DNA of 64,000 nucleotides from Otatea glauca (Eukaryota; Streptophyta; Magnoliopsida; Poales; Poaceae): positions 53,510,188 to 53,574,187 of the forward strand of contig CM070718.1 in the NCBI GenBank assembly GCA_036346275.1, given 5' to 3'. The notes under the pieces were generated by a model. The model had not been told where the DNA came from. It was given only the letters and a program-made list of their open reading frames with translations, and ran no database searches. The number at the start of each line of letters is the position of its first letter. Positions within the stretch are counted from its first letter, which is position 1. Position numbers and translations under genes: made by a program. Positions 35,376 through 46,226 of this stretch are shown here, piece by piece.

Positions 35376-36537
35376 CTCCATCCGGTCGAACTCCCAGCTG
35401 CGGCTTCTCCTCCCTCTCCTCTGGCTCGGCGCTGGCCTTGCTCGTGGCTCCTCCCCGTGCGGCCTGCTCCAACCCTGTTGGCTCCTCCACAGCTTCCTTT
35501 GCGTCGTCTCTCCTCCACACAGCGTCGATGCTAGCTGCAGCTTCCTCCTCTACCGCAGCTCCCCATCAGCTTGGTGACCGAGCCGGCTTCTCCACGACTT
35601 CTCCTCTACCCGGCTTCTACTGGTTCACTGATGCTACCTAGGGTTTCTACCCCATTTTTATTTTCATAATTTATCTTTGCTATTTTTGCTGGTTGATGAA
35701 AAAGATGTACAATCTGTGGTTTAGGTTGTTCGTTGGGGAGGTTTGATCTACTCATGAAAAGAAGAGATGCTAACCTTTCCTACCTTAATGGCTATCCCCA
35801 ACTGCTGAGACCACTAGGGTCTAGCCGATCTACTGGCTACCCTATCTCTACTGGTGATGTGCACCTGGTGTTGGTTCGGTTGATGAAGTTGCTTACACTG
35901 ATGGTGTTGATGTTGGTGAAGAAGAAGCTGGTACTGGCCTCCTCCTTCAGGATGACTCCACCTTGCTTCACTTCTGGATGCTCCTTGCCTTCTCTTGCTC
36001 CTTCTGGGCTCCTTGTTGCTTCGGCTATTGCTGATGCTTTTGCTGAACTTGGATGGAAATGGGAGAGCTGCTATGCTGTGGCTCTTGGTTTGTGTGGAGA
36101 AAGGCAAAGGTGAAATAAGCTGGCTGTTGGCTAGCTCTCTCGGCTGTGAATGGGTTGGCTGTGAATGGTTCTCTCGGTTGGCAATGAGCTGGGCTTTATT
36201 TACCTCTCTTGTGGGCATAAAGACCATCTTGCCCTTGGCTTTCACTGATGGTTATTAGCGCTAAGGGCTCTACGATCATTTCTCGCTCAAAATATTAACG
36301 GTACTCGCAACCGTACCAGGTAAGTTCAAAAGCGCCGAATGATGAACCCCGGTCTAGCGAGAGGTGCCAATCTGGCCCCCGGACAGATCAGGTATATCGA
36401 GGAGCGATACCTTCACTGCGGGACTGACGGCAATTCTCAAATCACTTACAATTTAATTATCTTTCCTAATCACTTTTATTGCTTGCTTAGATGCTTAATT
36501 ATTTTTTATTAACTTCGATAACCCTCGGGTTATCACA

Positions 36538-37289
36538 AGCAGGAACCTGACTGCTTGAACCAATCTGGTTATTAGAGATATTCACGGTTCCTCGATATCC
36601 AAACTTTCCAATTAATTTGGATTTATTCAAATATAAGAGTCCTTATCTCCAACTATTCGGACTCTCAATTTGGCTATATAAGCCACCCCATGTACATGGA
36701 AACTTGAACCAATTAGTGATTTGTCTCCCGTGTTTTTTCCCACAAGGTTTTTCCATGTAAAAAATTTGTCTCCCATTTTGTGCATCTAACCCTAACACTG
36801 GTCAGCAGGTTGTTTCCAATTAAGATTCTGAAAAGAAGAAAAAACAAAATTAACAAACAATAATCTTAATCACAAACAACCTTCCACCAGCTAACAGCTA
36901 TCGGAGCTCCAATGAGGCTAACTGGTTGCCTCTCAAGTGAAATTGGCTTTAAATTATCCTTGACATCCCTTATAATTTTTGATGACCTATCCATTGCATA
37001 TGGACAAAATTATAAGTAAATAAATCTACTGCTTAGAAAAATAAAATCAGATGGGGAGTAGTATATCACCAATTTGATCTTTGGTAGTCGTTAGACTCCT
37101 TGATGTCGCTTGCCAAATGAACCCTCTTTTTTTTTAAAGGGTTAATCCTATTTTTGAGGAAGTCATGAACAATCTTATAACCAATATGATCGTTCCCTAC
37201 TAAGGTCGCATTGCGTCCGACCATCCTCTTCTCATCAGTTAGGGTAAAAGATTTATCATGTTCCCTATCTTTCTTCTTCCAATTAGTTT
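36538..37289. other. possible copia LTR fragment, otherwise nothing recognised
   Basis: 36560-36820 has LTR-like plus-strand features: a ctatataagcc TATA-type box near 36674, then ttttttcccacaaggttttt and catgtaaaaaa, a pattern seen at the R/U5 part of plant copia LTRs. I could not find its ends or a partner. 36820-37289 shows no recognisable gene. Confidence 0.3.
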
Positions 37290-37640
37290 GAGGCGTTTTC
37301 TTTTTTTTTTTTGGGAAAAGATTGCAAGTGGTCCAACAGTCATATATTACTCAAAAGATATTTACAAGTCCGAAGCAAAAAAAAAAAGATTAGTTAGGTT
37401 TCAAAGTACAAAGCCACTCAGTGATAGCACCACCGAAGGCTTAATTCACTCCCTCTAGCCCGAAGAAGATTCAAATCAAAACGAATCTTAGAAGAAATTG
37501 TGGTCGAAAACAAACTATTGGAGTTGAAGATCTTATCGTTTCGACGTAGCCAAATATACCAACACACAAGCGTGAAGAGCTTCTTGTAGAAAGGCCGCGT
37601 AGCAAGATTGCCAACGCCGTGCCCACTCCCTCACTCCAGC
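37290..37640 (-). pseudogene. LINE-type retrotransposon 3' end (fragment)
   Basis: The minus-strand frame 37412 to about 37620 reads LVCWYIWLRRNDKIFN, then STTISSKIRFDLNLLRARG and a stop. This is the W-IW-RN-IF pattern that ends many plant LINE ORF2 proteins. A run of T at about 37300-37311 on the plus strand would be its poly-A tail. The 5' side is truncated or frameshifted near 37630, as is usual for LINE copies. Confidence 0.6.
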
Positions 37641-38802
37641 ACCACGGCTCGGCCTCCTTCCACACCTCCAGAGCATGGCAGCCACCTCGCTTGGCACCTG
37701 CTTCCGCGTCGTCGGCCTCCCACTCTCCCTACATGTCGCCTGCTACGCCTTTTGCGTGGGGAGGGGGGAAGAGGTTAGATTTGCAAATTTTTTCGAAAGC
37801 AAGTCGTTTTTGTAAAAAAAAAACATAAGAGAGGGCTTGAAAAGGGATCATTTCATTCTTCTCAATCTTTTTCTGTTTTCTTGTGTCGCTGCCATGAACT
37901 CCCTTTTCTTTCTACAGCTGTACAGAACGTCTTTCTTTTCTGCAGCCGCACGGGACCTCCTTAGAGGTGTTTGAATTAGGAGTATTTTATTAAAATATGT
38001 TAGAACCTAGTTCAAATTTAAACTAAATCTTAAAACTTTCTTAAAAAATTATCACTCGTCCACAAAGGACTTTATACTGTAGCCACGCAAAAAGGAAACG
38101 AGTCGTACGCCTATAGGACTCCCAACCGAACGCGTGTAGGACTCTTAAACCTAATTACTTAATCCTAATTAATCACCTGCATGCAGCGTACACAGGCCTC
38201 AGTACACACGGCCTAATATATGCGCGCGCAGCCAAATGCATGCGTACTTTCTAGTACTCACATATACACACACACGACCCATTCGTCTGTACAGTCTGCT
38301 CGCTGCTCTCCTATGGTTTACTCGTCTGTACGGCCTGTCGGCTGTCACACTACGTCGTTTATCTGCGTAGACCTCTTCACGTCCCGTCTCGCGTGACACG
38401 CGTGCTGCTCTTGGGCTACGTGCCTCCTGCGTGGCTTCTCCCCGATCTGCAGTTTGTGTGTGTTGCGCACACTTGCGCTGCATCTCCTGTATTAGAAAAA
38501 CAAACACAACACAATACTTTGATCTTTTACAAATAAATTATTCGTCACAAATATTATTGTCAAATTAATCATCACATGTATATGTCGCAAATAGGATAAA
38601 CACCGTAGGAGACTAAAATATGCCCCTTATGGGCATTAGTTCGATCGGGCAAAATATCTACACAATTGAGCTTTCGTAAACCAGCTGATTTACAACAGTA
38701 CCATCATCACAACTTGAAGTTTAGAATTCGGGAATTTTAAAGAAATTCCTTCCGGAATTTAGTAAGACTACTGCCTTCCAAACGGGCTGTACGACGATAT
38801 CA
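37641..38802. other. no gene recognised
   Basis: Mixed sequence. A Cys- and Arg-rich open frame on the minus strand (38199-38507) has no recognisable domain. No RNA gene or clear transposon end is seen. Confidence 0.45.
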
Positions 38803-39356
38803 TTACTTACAGTCAGCACGGCCTATGGCAGCGGCTGCACGGGCGAATTTTCTCAATGCCTCCAATTCGCTCAATTTCTTCTCCAGATTTTGGCGATGTT
38901 TCTTCTCCTGGTCGTATTTCTTCTCCAGTTGTTCGTACTGCTTGTTCTTCTCCCGGCGATCTTCCTCCCAGGCTCGTAGCTTGTCGTTAAGAGCCTCAAT
39001 TTGCAACTTCAAGCCCTCGATTTCTTTTTTGTCAGCCTGGAAGCAGCGGAGGTCTCTTCGAACTGATGCAGTTCCTCCGGCGTGTCCCTGCAACAGAACA
39101 ACATACATACAATATTAATCCTCCCAAAGAACGAAAGTAATATTAGTCCTCCCAAAGAAAACAAGTAAGTTTTCCCCTCAAAAATGAAAAAACATTAAGT
39201 GCTACGTACTCGACCAAAGAAGAGCACAAAGTACGGTAAGTAAATTTCTGTAGATCAGTCTATACTACCTTCGTTCCGCTCATCTTGAGAGCTAGTGTCC
39301 CTTTATAAGCTTGCTTCTTGCTTTCGTCGATGAAGCCTGGCCACTGTTTAAATAGA
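38803..39356 (-). pseudogene. coiled-coil gene fragment, two exons, cut by the first CACTA element
   Basis: On the minus strand an exon 39269-39356 (QWPGFIDESKKQAYKGTLAL, then KMSGTK) ends at a GTAGTA donor. The next exon, 38803-39087, begins after ttgcag in matching phase and runs to a stop. The second exon (about 94 residues) is a strongly charged heptad-type coiled coil (ADKKEIEGLKLQIEALNDKL, QYEQLEKKYDQEKK). The CACTA element at 39357 sits in or at the start of the first exon; beyond its right end the minus strand offers an acceptor-like tgtcag directly before this exon. I do not recognise the family. It could be a host gene or an old transposon-encoded protein. Confidence 0.5.
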
Positions 39357-39389
39357 CACTACTACAGAGCGGTATATCCGCGACGCCTC

Positions 39390-39792
39390 ATCAGTGCCGG
39401 GTGAGACCCACCAGGCAGTGATTGTATTATCACTGCCGGTTCCAAGTCAAACCGGCACAATAGTTTTTTCCCGGGCGAATTGAAGCAATATCACTGCCGG
39501 TTCATTTTATCCAACCGGCAGTAATATATCACTGCCGGTTTGTAAACAAAAGCCGGCAGTGATAAGATTAACCTAAATTCTCCCGCGAGAACAGGAGAGC
39601 AGTATCACTGCCGGTTCGTATTATAAAACTGGCAGTGATATATTACTGCCGGTTTGTAAATAATAACCGGCAGTGATAAGAATTACCCTAAATTTTCATG
39701 CGGGAACAGCAGAGAGTATCACTGCCGAATTATATTATTGAACCGGCACTGATATTTTATCGCGGTTTTTGAAAAGAACCGCGGTGATAATT
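39390..39792. repeat. CACTA A left subterminal motif array
   Basis: At least six exact CACTGCCGG/CCGGCAGTG cores plus variants, arranged as inverted pairs ATCACTGCCGGTT...AACCGGCAGTGAT with short spacers. In characterised CACTA elements such subterminal motifs bind the TNPA protein; that role is inferred here. Confidence 0.9.
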
Positions 39793-40622
39793 CGACATCA
39801 GAATACCCTTTCAGATTGCCCACCTCTAGAACAGAGAGGAGCTCTGTTCTTGCTCGGTTGGGGAAGAGAGGGGCGAATTTTTGCTCTCAAATTTGGTGGA
39901 ATTCACTTCTAATTCGTGATCTACGGTTCGTATCTTGATGTACATTTTATTTGTAGTTGGTTTTTGTTGGATATTACGTTCTATATGGTTGTTGGCTGTA
40001 AGAATTATCGATTGCATAATGAGCACAATTAGAGCTCTAATATAGAGACTAGATTTGAATTCACCACCTTTTTATGTGTACAGTGATTAGTGAGATTAAG
40101 ATGTAGCTTGAATTTAAGTTTTACGAGGACCAAATTAGTGATTGCGTTTAATATGTTAAGTACGACAGCACTACATAATTAATTGTCGTTGTATGCAACT
40201 ATTTAGATATCATGTGTCTAGAAAAAGTATTTATATTCTTTGTTGAATTATGTTTTAAATAATAAATTATGTATTTATGAGTTTTTATGCTTTTTAGCTA
40301 ATTATTTAAAATATTTTCCTATTAAGAAGAGGAAGTTTTGAATTTTAGAGAAAATTTAAAATGTGATAAAACCTTGAAAATTAATTTTTAAATGTTATAT
40401 TATTTGTGGAACTTTCTCAAAAAAAATTTGTCAAAAAAATTTCATAATTTTTGAAGTTGGTCTGCTAATTTTAATAATTGAAACTTGCTTTATTGATTTT
40501 AATAGTGAGATTTGGAAATGGATTTCTTGATTAATTAGTAGTACGTAACAAATTAAATGAATAAAATAATTTGTGATCACTTATTGATTTACTGAGATTT
40601 TATTTGTTATAAATATTTACAG

Positions 40623-43600
40623 ATGGACCGAAGATGGATGTATGAAGCGGACCGTCGCGATAGAGAGTACTTTAACGGTGTGACTAGTTTTATGAGCGTG
40701 GCTGCGACGTACAAGTCAACTATGCTGACGGACTACATTTGTTGCCCGTGCGTAGATTGCAAGAATGAGAAGCAATTTTCTAATCTTGAGGCGATCCGTG
40801 CACACTTGCTTTGAAGGGGTTTCAAGCCTGCCTATACTTGTTGGACTGAGCACGGTGAAAATGAGATTTTACATGAAGATCATCCGATTGATGATGATGA
40901 CGAAGACAACGACTCCACGGCGGTCGAGGATACGTTCGTGGACACCCAAGATGATACGTTCGTCGATAACCATGAAGATGATCTAGAACAGATGTTGCAT
41001 GATGGGGAGGAGAACCACACGAGTGAAAGGGATTTTCAGAAGTTTCATCGTATGGTAGAGGACTCTACAACACCTTTGTACCCGGGCTGCAAAGAGGGCC
41101 TCAAAAAGCTGCATGTTGTGCTAACGCTGCTGCAGTTGAAGGCAAGCAATGGTTGGTCCGATAAGAGCTTCACAGAGTTATTAGGTTTCCTGCGAGACGT
41201 TCTCCCGGAGGGAAACGTGTTGCCAGCAACCACGTACCAGGCCAAGCAGATTGTCTGCCCATTGGGACTGGAAGTACAGAAAATACACGCATGTCCAAAC
41301 GATTGCGTATTGTATCACAATGAGTTTGTAAAATTGGATGCGTGTCCCGTTTACAAGGCATCTTGTTATAAGCGCGGTGATACCGACATCGAAGTGCATC
41401 GTAAGAAAAAAGACCCCCAACCAAGGTGTTGTGGTATTTTCCTATAATCCCACGTCTGAAGCATCTGTTTGCGAACAAAAGGCATGCTCAATTACTACGA
41501 TGGCACGCTGAGGAGCGTAAGAAGGATGGAATGCTCAGACACCCTGCTGACTCTGCGCAGTGGAGGAACATTGATACAAAATACAAGAAACACTTTGCAT
41601 GTGATGTGAGGAATATAAGGTTCGGGCTCAGTACGGATGGGATGAATCCTTTCGGCAACATGAGCAGTCGTCATAGCACTTGGCCGGTGACTTTATCTAC
41701 AACCTTCCTCCTTGGCTTTGTATAAGCGAAAGTACATTATGATGCCATTCGATCCAAGGGCCAAGGCAACCCGCAACGATATCGATGTGTACACGAAACT
41801 CTCGGTTGAAGATCTTACATTATTGTGGAGCGACGGTGTATGGCTATGGGATGAGTATAAAAGAGAGTACTTCATGCTACACGCGTTGTTGTTCGTAACC
41901 ATCAATGATTACCCCGCTCTCGGTAATCTTTCAGCCGGACTATTAAAGGATTCAACGGATCGTCCATTGCTTGGGTGATCTGGTGGCGGTGGTTGAAATC
42001 TGCAGAAAAATGTGTTACATGCGACATCGTAGGTTCCTTCGTAAGGACCATCCGTATCACAACAACAAGAGAGGTTTCGATGGTACAAAGGAGACAGCTT
42101 CAGCTCCAAAACATCGCAACGGCAAAGATATACTCGGTCGTAAAGGATAATAAAATTATCCATGGAAAGGGGCGGCGGCAAGACATCGATCCGTGTTCCG
42201 TGATCTGACTCCTTTGTGGAAAAAGAGATCAGTATTTATGGACCTACCTTATTGGTCGCACCTGGATGTTCGACATGCAATTGACGTTATGCACGTAGAG
42301 AAGAACGTGTGTAACAGCTTGCTCGGTATTTTACTAGACATACCTGGCAAAACAAAAGATACACTCAAAGCACAGATGAACCTGGAAGATATGAACCTCA
42401 GAAAGAGCTACATCATGAAGATTTGGGTAAAGGTAAAAAGTACCTTCCGGCAGCTTGCTACACTCTTAGCAAGAAAGAGAAAATTAGCGTGTGTATTTGC
42501 TTGCACGAGTCAAAGTACCGTCCGTTATTACGCCAACATAAAGAGGCTAGTCTCAATGAAAGACTTGAAATTAATTGGCATGAAGTCTCACGATTGCCAC
42601 GTGATGATGACACGATGCTTCTGTTGCAATTAGGGTGTTCGCGGAAAAAGTGCGAGACCCAATTATAAAGTTGTGTTCATTCTTCAATGCGATTTCACAA
42701 AAGGTCATTGATCCAATGAAACTGGGTAAGCTGCAGCAAGACGTGATTCACACTCTATGTCGGCTTGAGATGTGCTTCCCTCCATCCTTTTTTGATATTA
42801 TGGTCCATCTCATTGTTCATATTGTGAAAGAGATACGCTTGACCTCGTGTTTCTACATCGATGTACCCTTTCAAGAGGTTCATGGGGGTTGTGAAGAAAT
42901 ATGTTCGTAATCGACATCGGCCAGAAGGGTGCATTGCCGAAGGTTGGGGAACCGAGGAGGTCATTGAATTCTGCGTCGATTACATAGATCTCAAACCGAT
43001 TGGTGTGCCCATATCTCGCTATGAGGGGAGGTTACAGGGCAAAGGGACATTAGGTCAGAAATCGAAGCGTACTAACGATTGTGCTTCATTCATTCAAGCA
43101 CATTTTACAGTTCTGGACCAATCAGTTGTAGCGGCACCGTATGTTGATATGCACAAGAATATGCTAAGAAGAAAAAACCCATTTAAATCTGAGGTTTGGA
43201 TTTCGAGATACCACAGAGATAACTTCGGAGATTGGTTGCTTAGACACATGATGCATACGCAGACAGAGTGTGCTCAATTGAGAGCGCTGTCTCAGGGACC
43301 GTCATGTACAATCCTGACATTTGAAGGATACAACATAAATGGATATACATTTTATACGAGAGCACAAGATAACAAGAGCACCAACCAGAACAGCGGAGTC
43401 CGTATAGATGCCTACGATAGCAATGGTAATATGCAGACCTACTACGGATTCATAGAAGAGATTTGGGAGCTTGACTATGGGCCTTTGAAGGTTCCTCTCT
43501 TTTGGTGCCAATGGGTCAGGCTCCCTGGGGGCGTGAACATCGATAAGTACGGTATCACTACCGTGGACTTCAAGCACATCGGATACGGAGAAGAACCATT

Positions 43601-43838
43601 CGTACTTGCTAATGTCGTTACACAAATCTTTTTTGTTTGGGACCCGGCTGACAAAGAACGCCACGTGGTTCTTCAAGGAAAAAGAAGAATTGTCGGAGTT
43701 GACAATGTAGAGGAAGACTACAACCAATTCGATGAGCTTCCTCCTTTTGGTGAGAACGTCGACCTAGGTCTTATGGAAGACAGTGAGGAAGCTACATACA
43801 TACGCCGTGATCATAATGAAGGTCGAATCGTTGCTTAG
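40623..43838 (+). pseudogene. CACTA A TNP2-type transposase (tnpD-like), broken
   Basis: The frame starts at ATG 40623 with the transposase-associated domain (YICCPCVDCKNEKQFSNLEA). It is broken by an in-frame TGA at 40812, then continues (40938-41447) through the acidic linker and WSDKSFTELLGFLRDVLPEG. A frameshift near 41425 leads to VLWYFPIIPRLKHLFANKRH, LRHPAD and NIRFGLSTDGMNPFG. Further breaks follow near 41700 and 42000-42190, then VFMDLPYWSHLDVRHAIDVM (42230-42300). The C-terminal part 42861-43838 is open and holds the DUF4216-type region (NINGYTFYTRAQDNKSTNQN, YGFIEEIWELDY). The intact protein would cut element ends. This copy cannot make it in one piece. Confidence 0.9.
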
Positions 43839-44060
43839 TTGTAATAATATACGGATATGTCTTTTCTTGTATGAAGGATATGCTTCAATTTGTAATATAT
43901 GGATATACTTTATTTTGTATGGAGAACATGCTTCCAGTTGTAATATATGGATACACTTTATTTTGTATGGAGAACATGCTTCCATTTGTAATATACGGAT
44001 ATACTTTATTTTGTATGGAGAAAATACTTCCATTTGTAATATAAGGATATGCTTTATCTC
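43839..44060. repeat. 48-bp minisatellite directly after the tnpD-like stop
   Basis: The unit beginning ttgtaatatatggatatact recurs at 43839, 43890, 43938, 43986 and 44034 (one period of 51, then 48), about 4.5 copies. The first copy starts one base after the stop codon at 43836-43838. Confidence 0.9.
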
Positions 44061-44389
44061 CAGTTATCAATTTTTATTTACTTAAGACTTCTTTTGCATA
44101 AATCATGTATTTTTTAATATCTAGCACATTGAAGTTAATCTTTATTAAAAAGATTCAAATTAATGCTCATGGTGTTATAGTATTTATGTAAAGTCCATGT
44201 AGGGTTCTTAGCAAATTTGTAATTCACTTAATTTTTATGTGATTAAAAAATCAATGTTTCATATATTCTAAAACTTCATGATTTTATACAAATTTATAAA
44301 TTTATTTCATCCTTTTTGGAGCTATATTTCAAAAGGTATCCTAGTTTGAATTTGAGCTTGGCTTTAGCCACTGACTTTTGGGGCCCACC

Positions 44390-44685
44390 CACATCACTGC
44401 TGGTTCTAGAGAAAAAACCGGCAGTGATGTTGTGGTATCACTGCCGGTTGAAATTAGTACCGGCAGTAATACCTCCACATCACTGCCGGTTCATGAGAAA
44501 AATCCGGCTGTGATGTTGTGGTATCACTGCCGGTTGAAATTAGAACCGGCAGTAATACCTCCACATCACTGCCGGATCTAATTAGAACCGGCAGTGATGT
44601 GGAGGTATTACTGCCATTCTAATTTCAACCGGCAGTGATTGTTATATCACTGCCGGATTTCTTTCATGAACCAGCAGTGATCGTT
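44390..44685. repeat. CACTA A middle motif array
   Basis: Eight exact CACTGCCGG/CCGGCAGTG cores. The first half is a higher-order direct repeat of period 86 (atcactgc at 44393, 44479 and 44565). It is the same motif as in the terminal arrays but lies between the two genes, immediately upstream of a TATA-like box. Confidence 0.9.
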
Positions 44686-44690
44686 ATCTC

Positions 44691-45050
44691 TATATAAACG
44701 AAGCGCGCGGTCTTCTTCCCACACTTCGCCGTTTTTACCCACACTCTGTGCCCTAGCCTCCGCACCGCGCCTCCACCGCCCCGGCGCCCTCCTCCGCGAC
44801 TAGTCCTCCGCGCCAGCTCTCCTCCCCGCGCCGGCCCTCCTCCGCACCGCGCCTCCACTGCGCCGGCCCTCCTCCGAGAGTAGTCCTCCGTGCCAGCCCT
44901 CCTCCCCGCGCCGGCCCTCCTCCGCACCACGCCTCCACCGCGCCGACCCTCCTCGACGTCCGGCCCTCCACCGCGCCGGTGCTTCTCCGCACCGCCCCAG
45001 CCCTAGTCTACGTCCGGTGCTTCTCCGCGCCGACCCTCCTATGTACCGAG
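44691..45050 (+). promoter_or_regulatory. probable promoter and GC-rich leader of CACTA A second gene
   Basis: TATATAAA at 44691-44698 directly follows the middle array. Downstream comes a GC-rich leader of imperfect direct repeats (gccctcctccgcaccgcgcc and variants) whose open frames on either strand are only low-complexity. 45060-46226 is AT-rich, presumably a leader intron, with nothing else recognised. Confidence 0.5.
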
Positions 45051-46226
45051 TAGTGTACTTTTGCTTGTTCTGCAATGCAAATAACTAATTGTGAATGTTG
45101 TGATCGCCTTATATTGCTTAACATGGATCTTTGGTCATGTGATTAACCGATCCAATATGTCAATTAGTTTACTGCAGAAAATCATTAGAATGTAGACGAC
45201 GTTTGAATTGCATCATATATTTGTAAGGTGATGTTATAGACATATATTGTACTCCACACACATGTACAGGCTCTACATCGGCAGCCAAACATCTTAATTT
45301 TTGTTTGTGTTAACATGATATGCATTCGATTACTAGAAAACTTTTCATAATGTTCAAATTAGGTCCATCAATGTGATATTATGATTTCTAGTTAAGGACT
45401 CAGTTTTGAATCTACTCAAGTTCTCTGAATCGCGATTTTCATGACGCTACTTTAGATATCTTCTCAATTCGTCAAGCGTTCATAGTCAATTGCTTAAAGA
45501 TAATAATTTATCTCATCAATTGGTTAAAGATAATAATTTATCTCCCTAAACACATTTCTTTATGCTACTTAATTTGTTCTTTGCTTTATGAAACTATAAC
45601 ACTTAGATAAACAATTACTTACTCAACTTGTTGAATTAATTAATTTTTAATCATGCACTGTAGTTTTTAAGCGATCTTTATTTTTGTGCAATGTCTTGCA
45701 CAATTAGCAATACATTGACATTTTTCGGATCAATTGGTTGCTCTCCGATTAAATGTAATTTGTTCCTATTTCCAGCTTAGTGAAGTTTTGTTATGAAGAA
45801 TCTTGTAGAAGTCTTCACACTATATTCATGTAATAAATACCTTATATTGTATTTGTTATATTCATGTAATGAGATTTTTGTTGTTTTAACAATACATTGT
45901 ATTTATTATATTCATGTAATAAATACCTTATATATTGTATGTGTCAGTTTTGTTCTCTATACTAGTGCAATGCATGCGTGAAATGAGTTAAACGTGAAAC
46001 TAGGCGTAATATCACCATTCCTATGTTTAATTATGTACCGAGTAGTGTAGTTTCGCATGGAAATAATATCACTAGATTTAAGAAAGTAATGGCCAAATGT
46101 GTGTAATATTGTACGTACAATTAGTCTATTTCGGTCCACAACTTCGTGCGTGACCAATTTATACGTATACCATCACATTCATCTTATGCCTTTGTTAATT
46201 TTAAATTTTAGATAAATTAGGTGCAC

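Larger units (their letters stand above)
24661..36537 (+). repeat. long LTR (solo), interrupted by two younger solo LTRs
   Basis: The left end TGTCACTACATCGGG and the right end CTCGGGTTATCACA are flanked by AGCAT (24656-24660) and AGCAG (36538-36542), a 4-of-5 match. Removing the two inserts leaves about 3.15 kb. Its first 400 bp are collinear with the insert at 25715: a gccacgcagggc block at 24822 (25900 in the insert) and a GAGTAC-loop-GTACTC hairpin at 25031. The parts outside the inserts (29428-30364, 35381-36537) include a pyrimidine-rich tract and a GC-rich segment without a recognisable gene. The right boundary is the weaker one. Confidence 0.55.

Noticed and set aside
37300..37460. 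Plus-strand open frame 37258-37458 as a gene
   Set aside because: It starts in the poly-T tail of the minus-strand LINE fragment, and the coding signal is on the other strand.
43764..44085. Open frames with repeated YI-NGSIFSIQNK or ICNIWIYFILYGE peptides
   Set aside because: Translations of the 48-bp minisatellite on both strands; no independent coding support.
44664..45075. Gly/Arg-rich open frames on the minus strand
   Set aside because: Low-complexity translation of the direct repeats in the leader of the CACTA A second gene.
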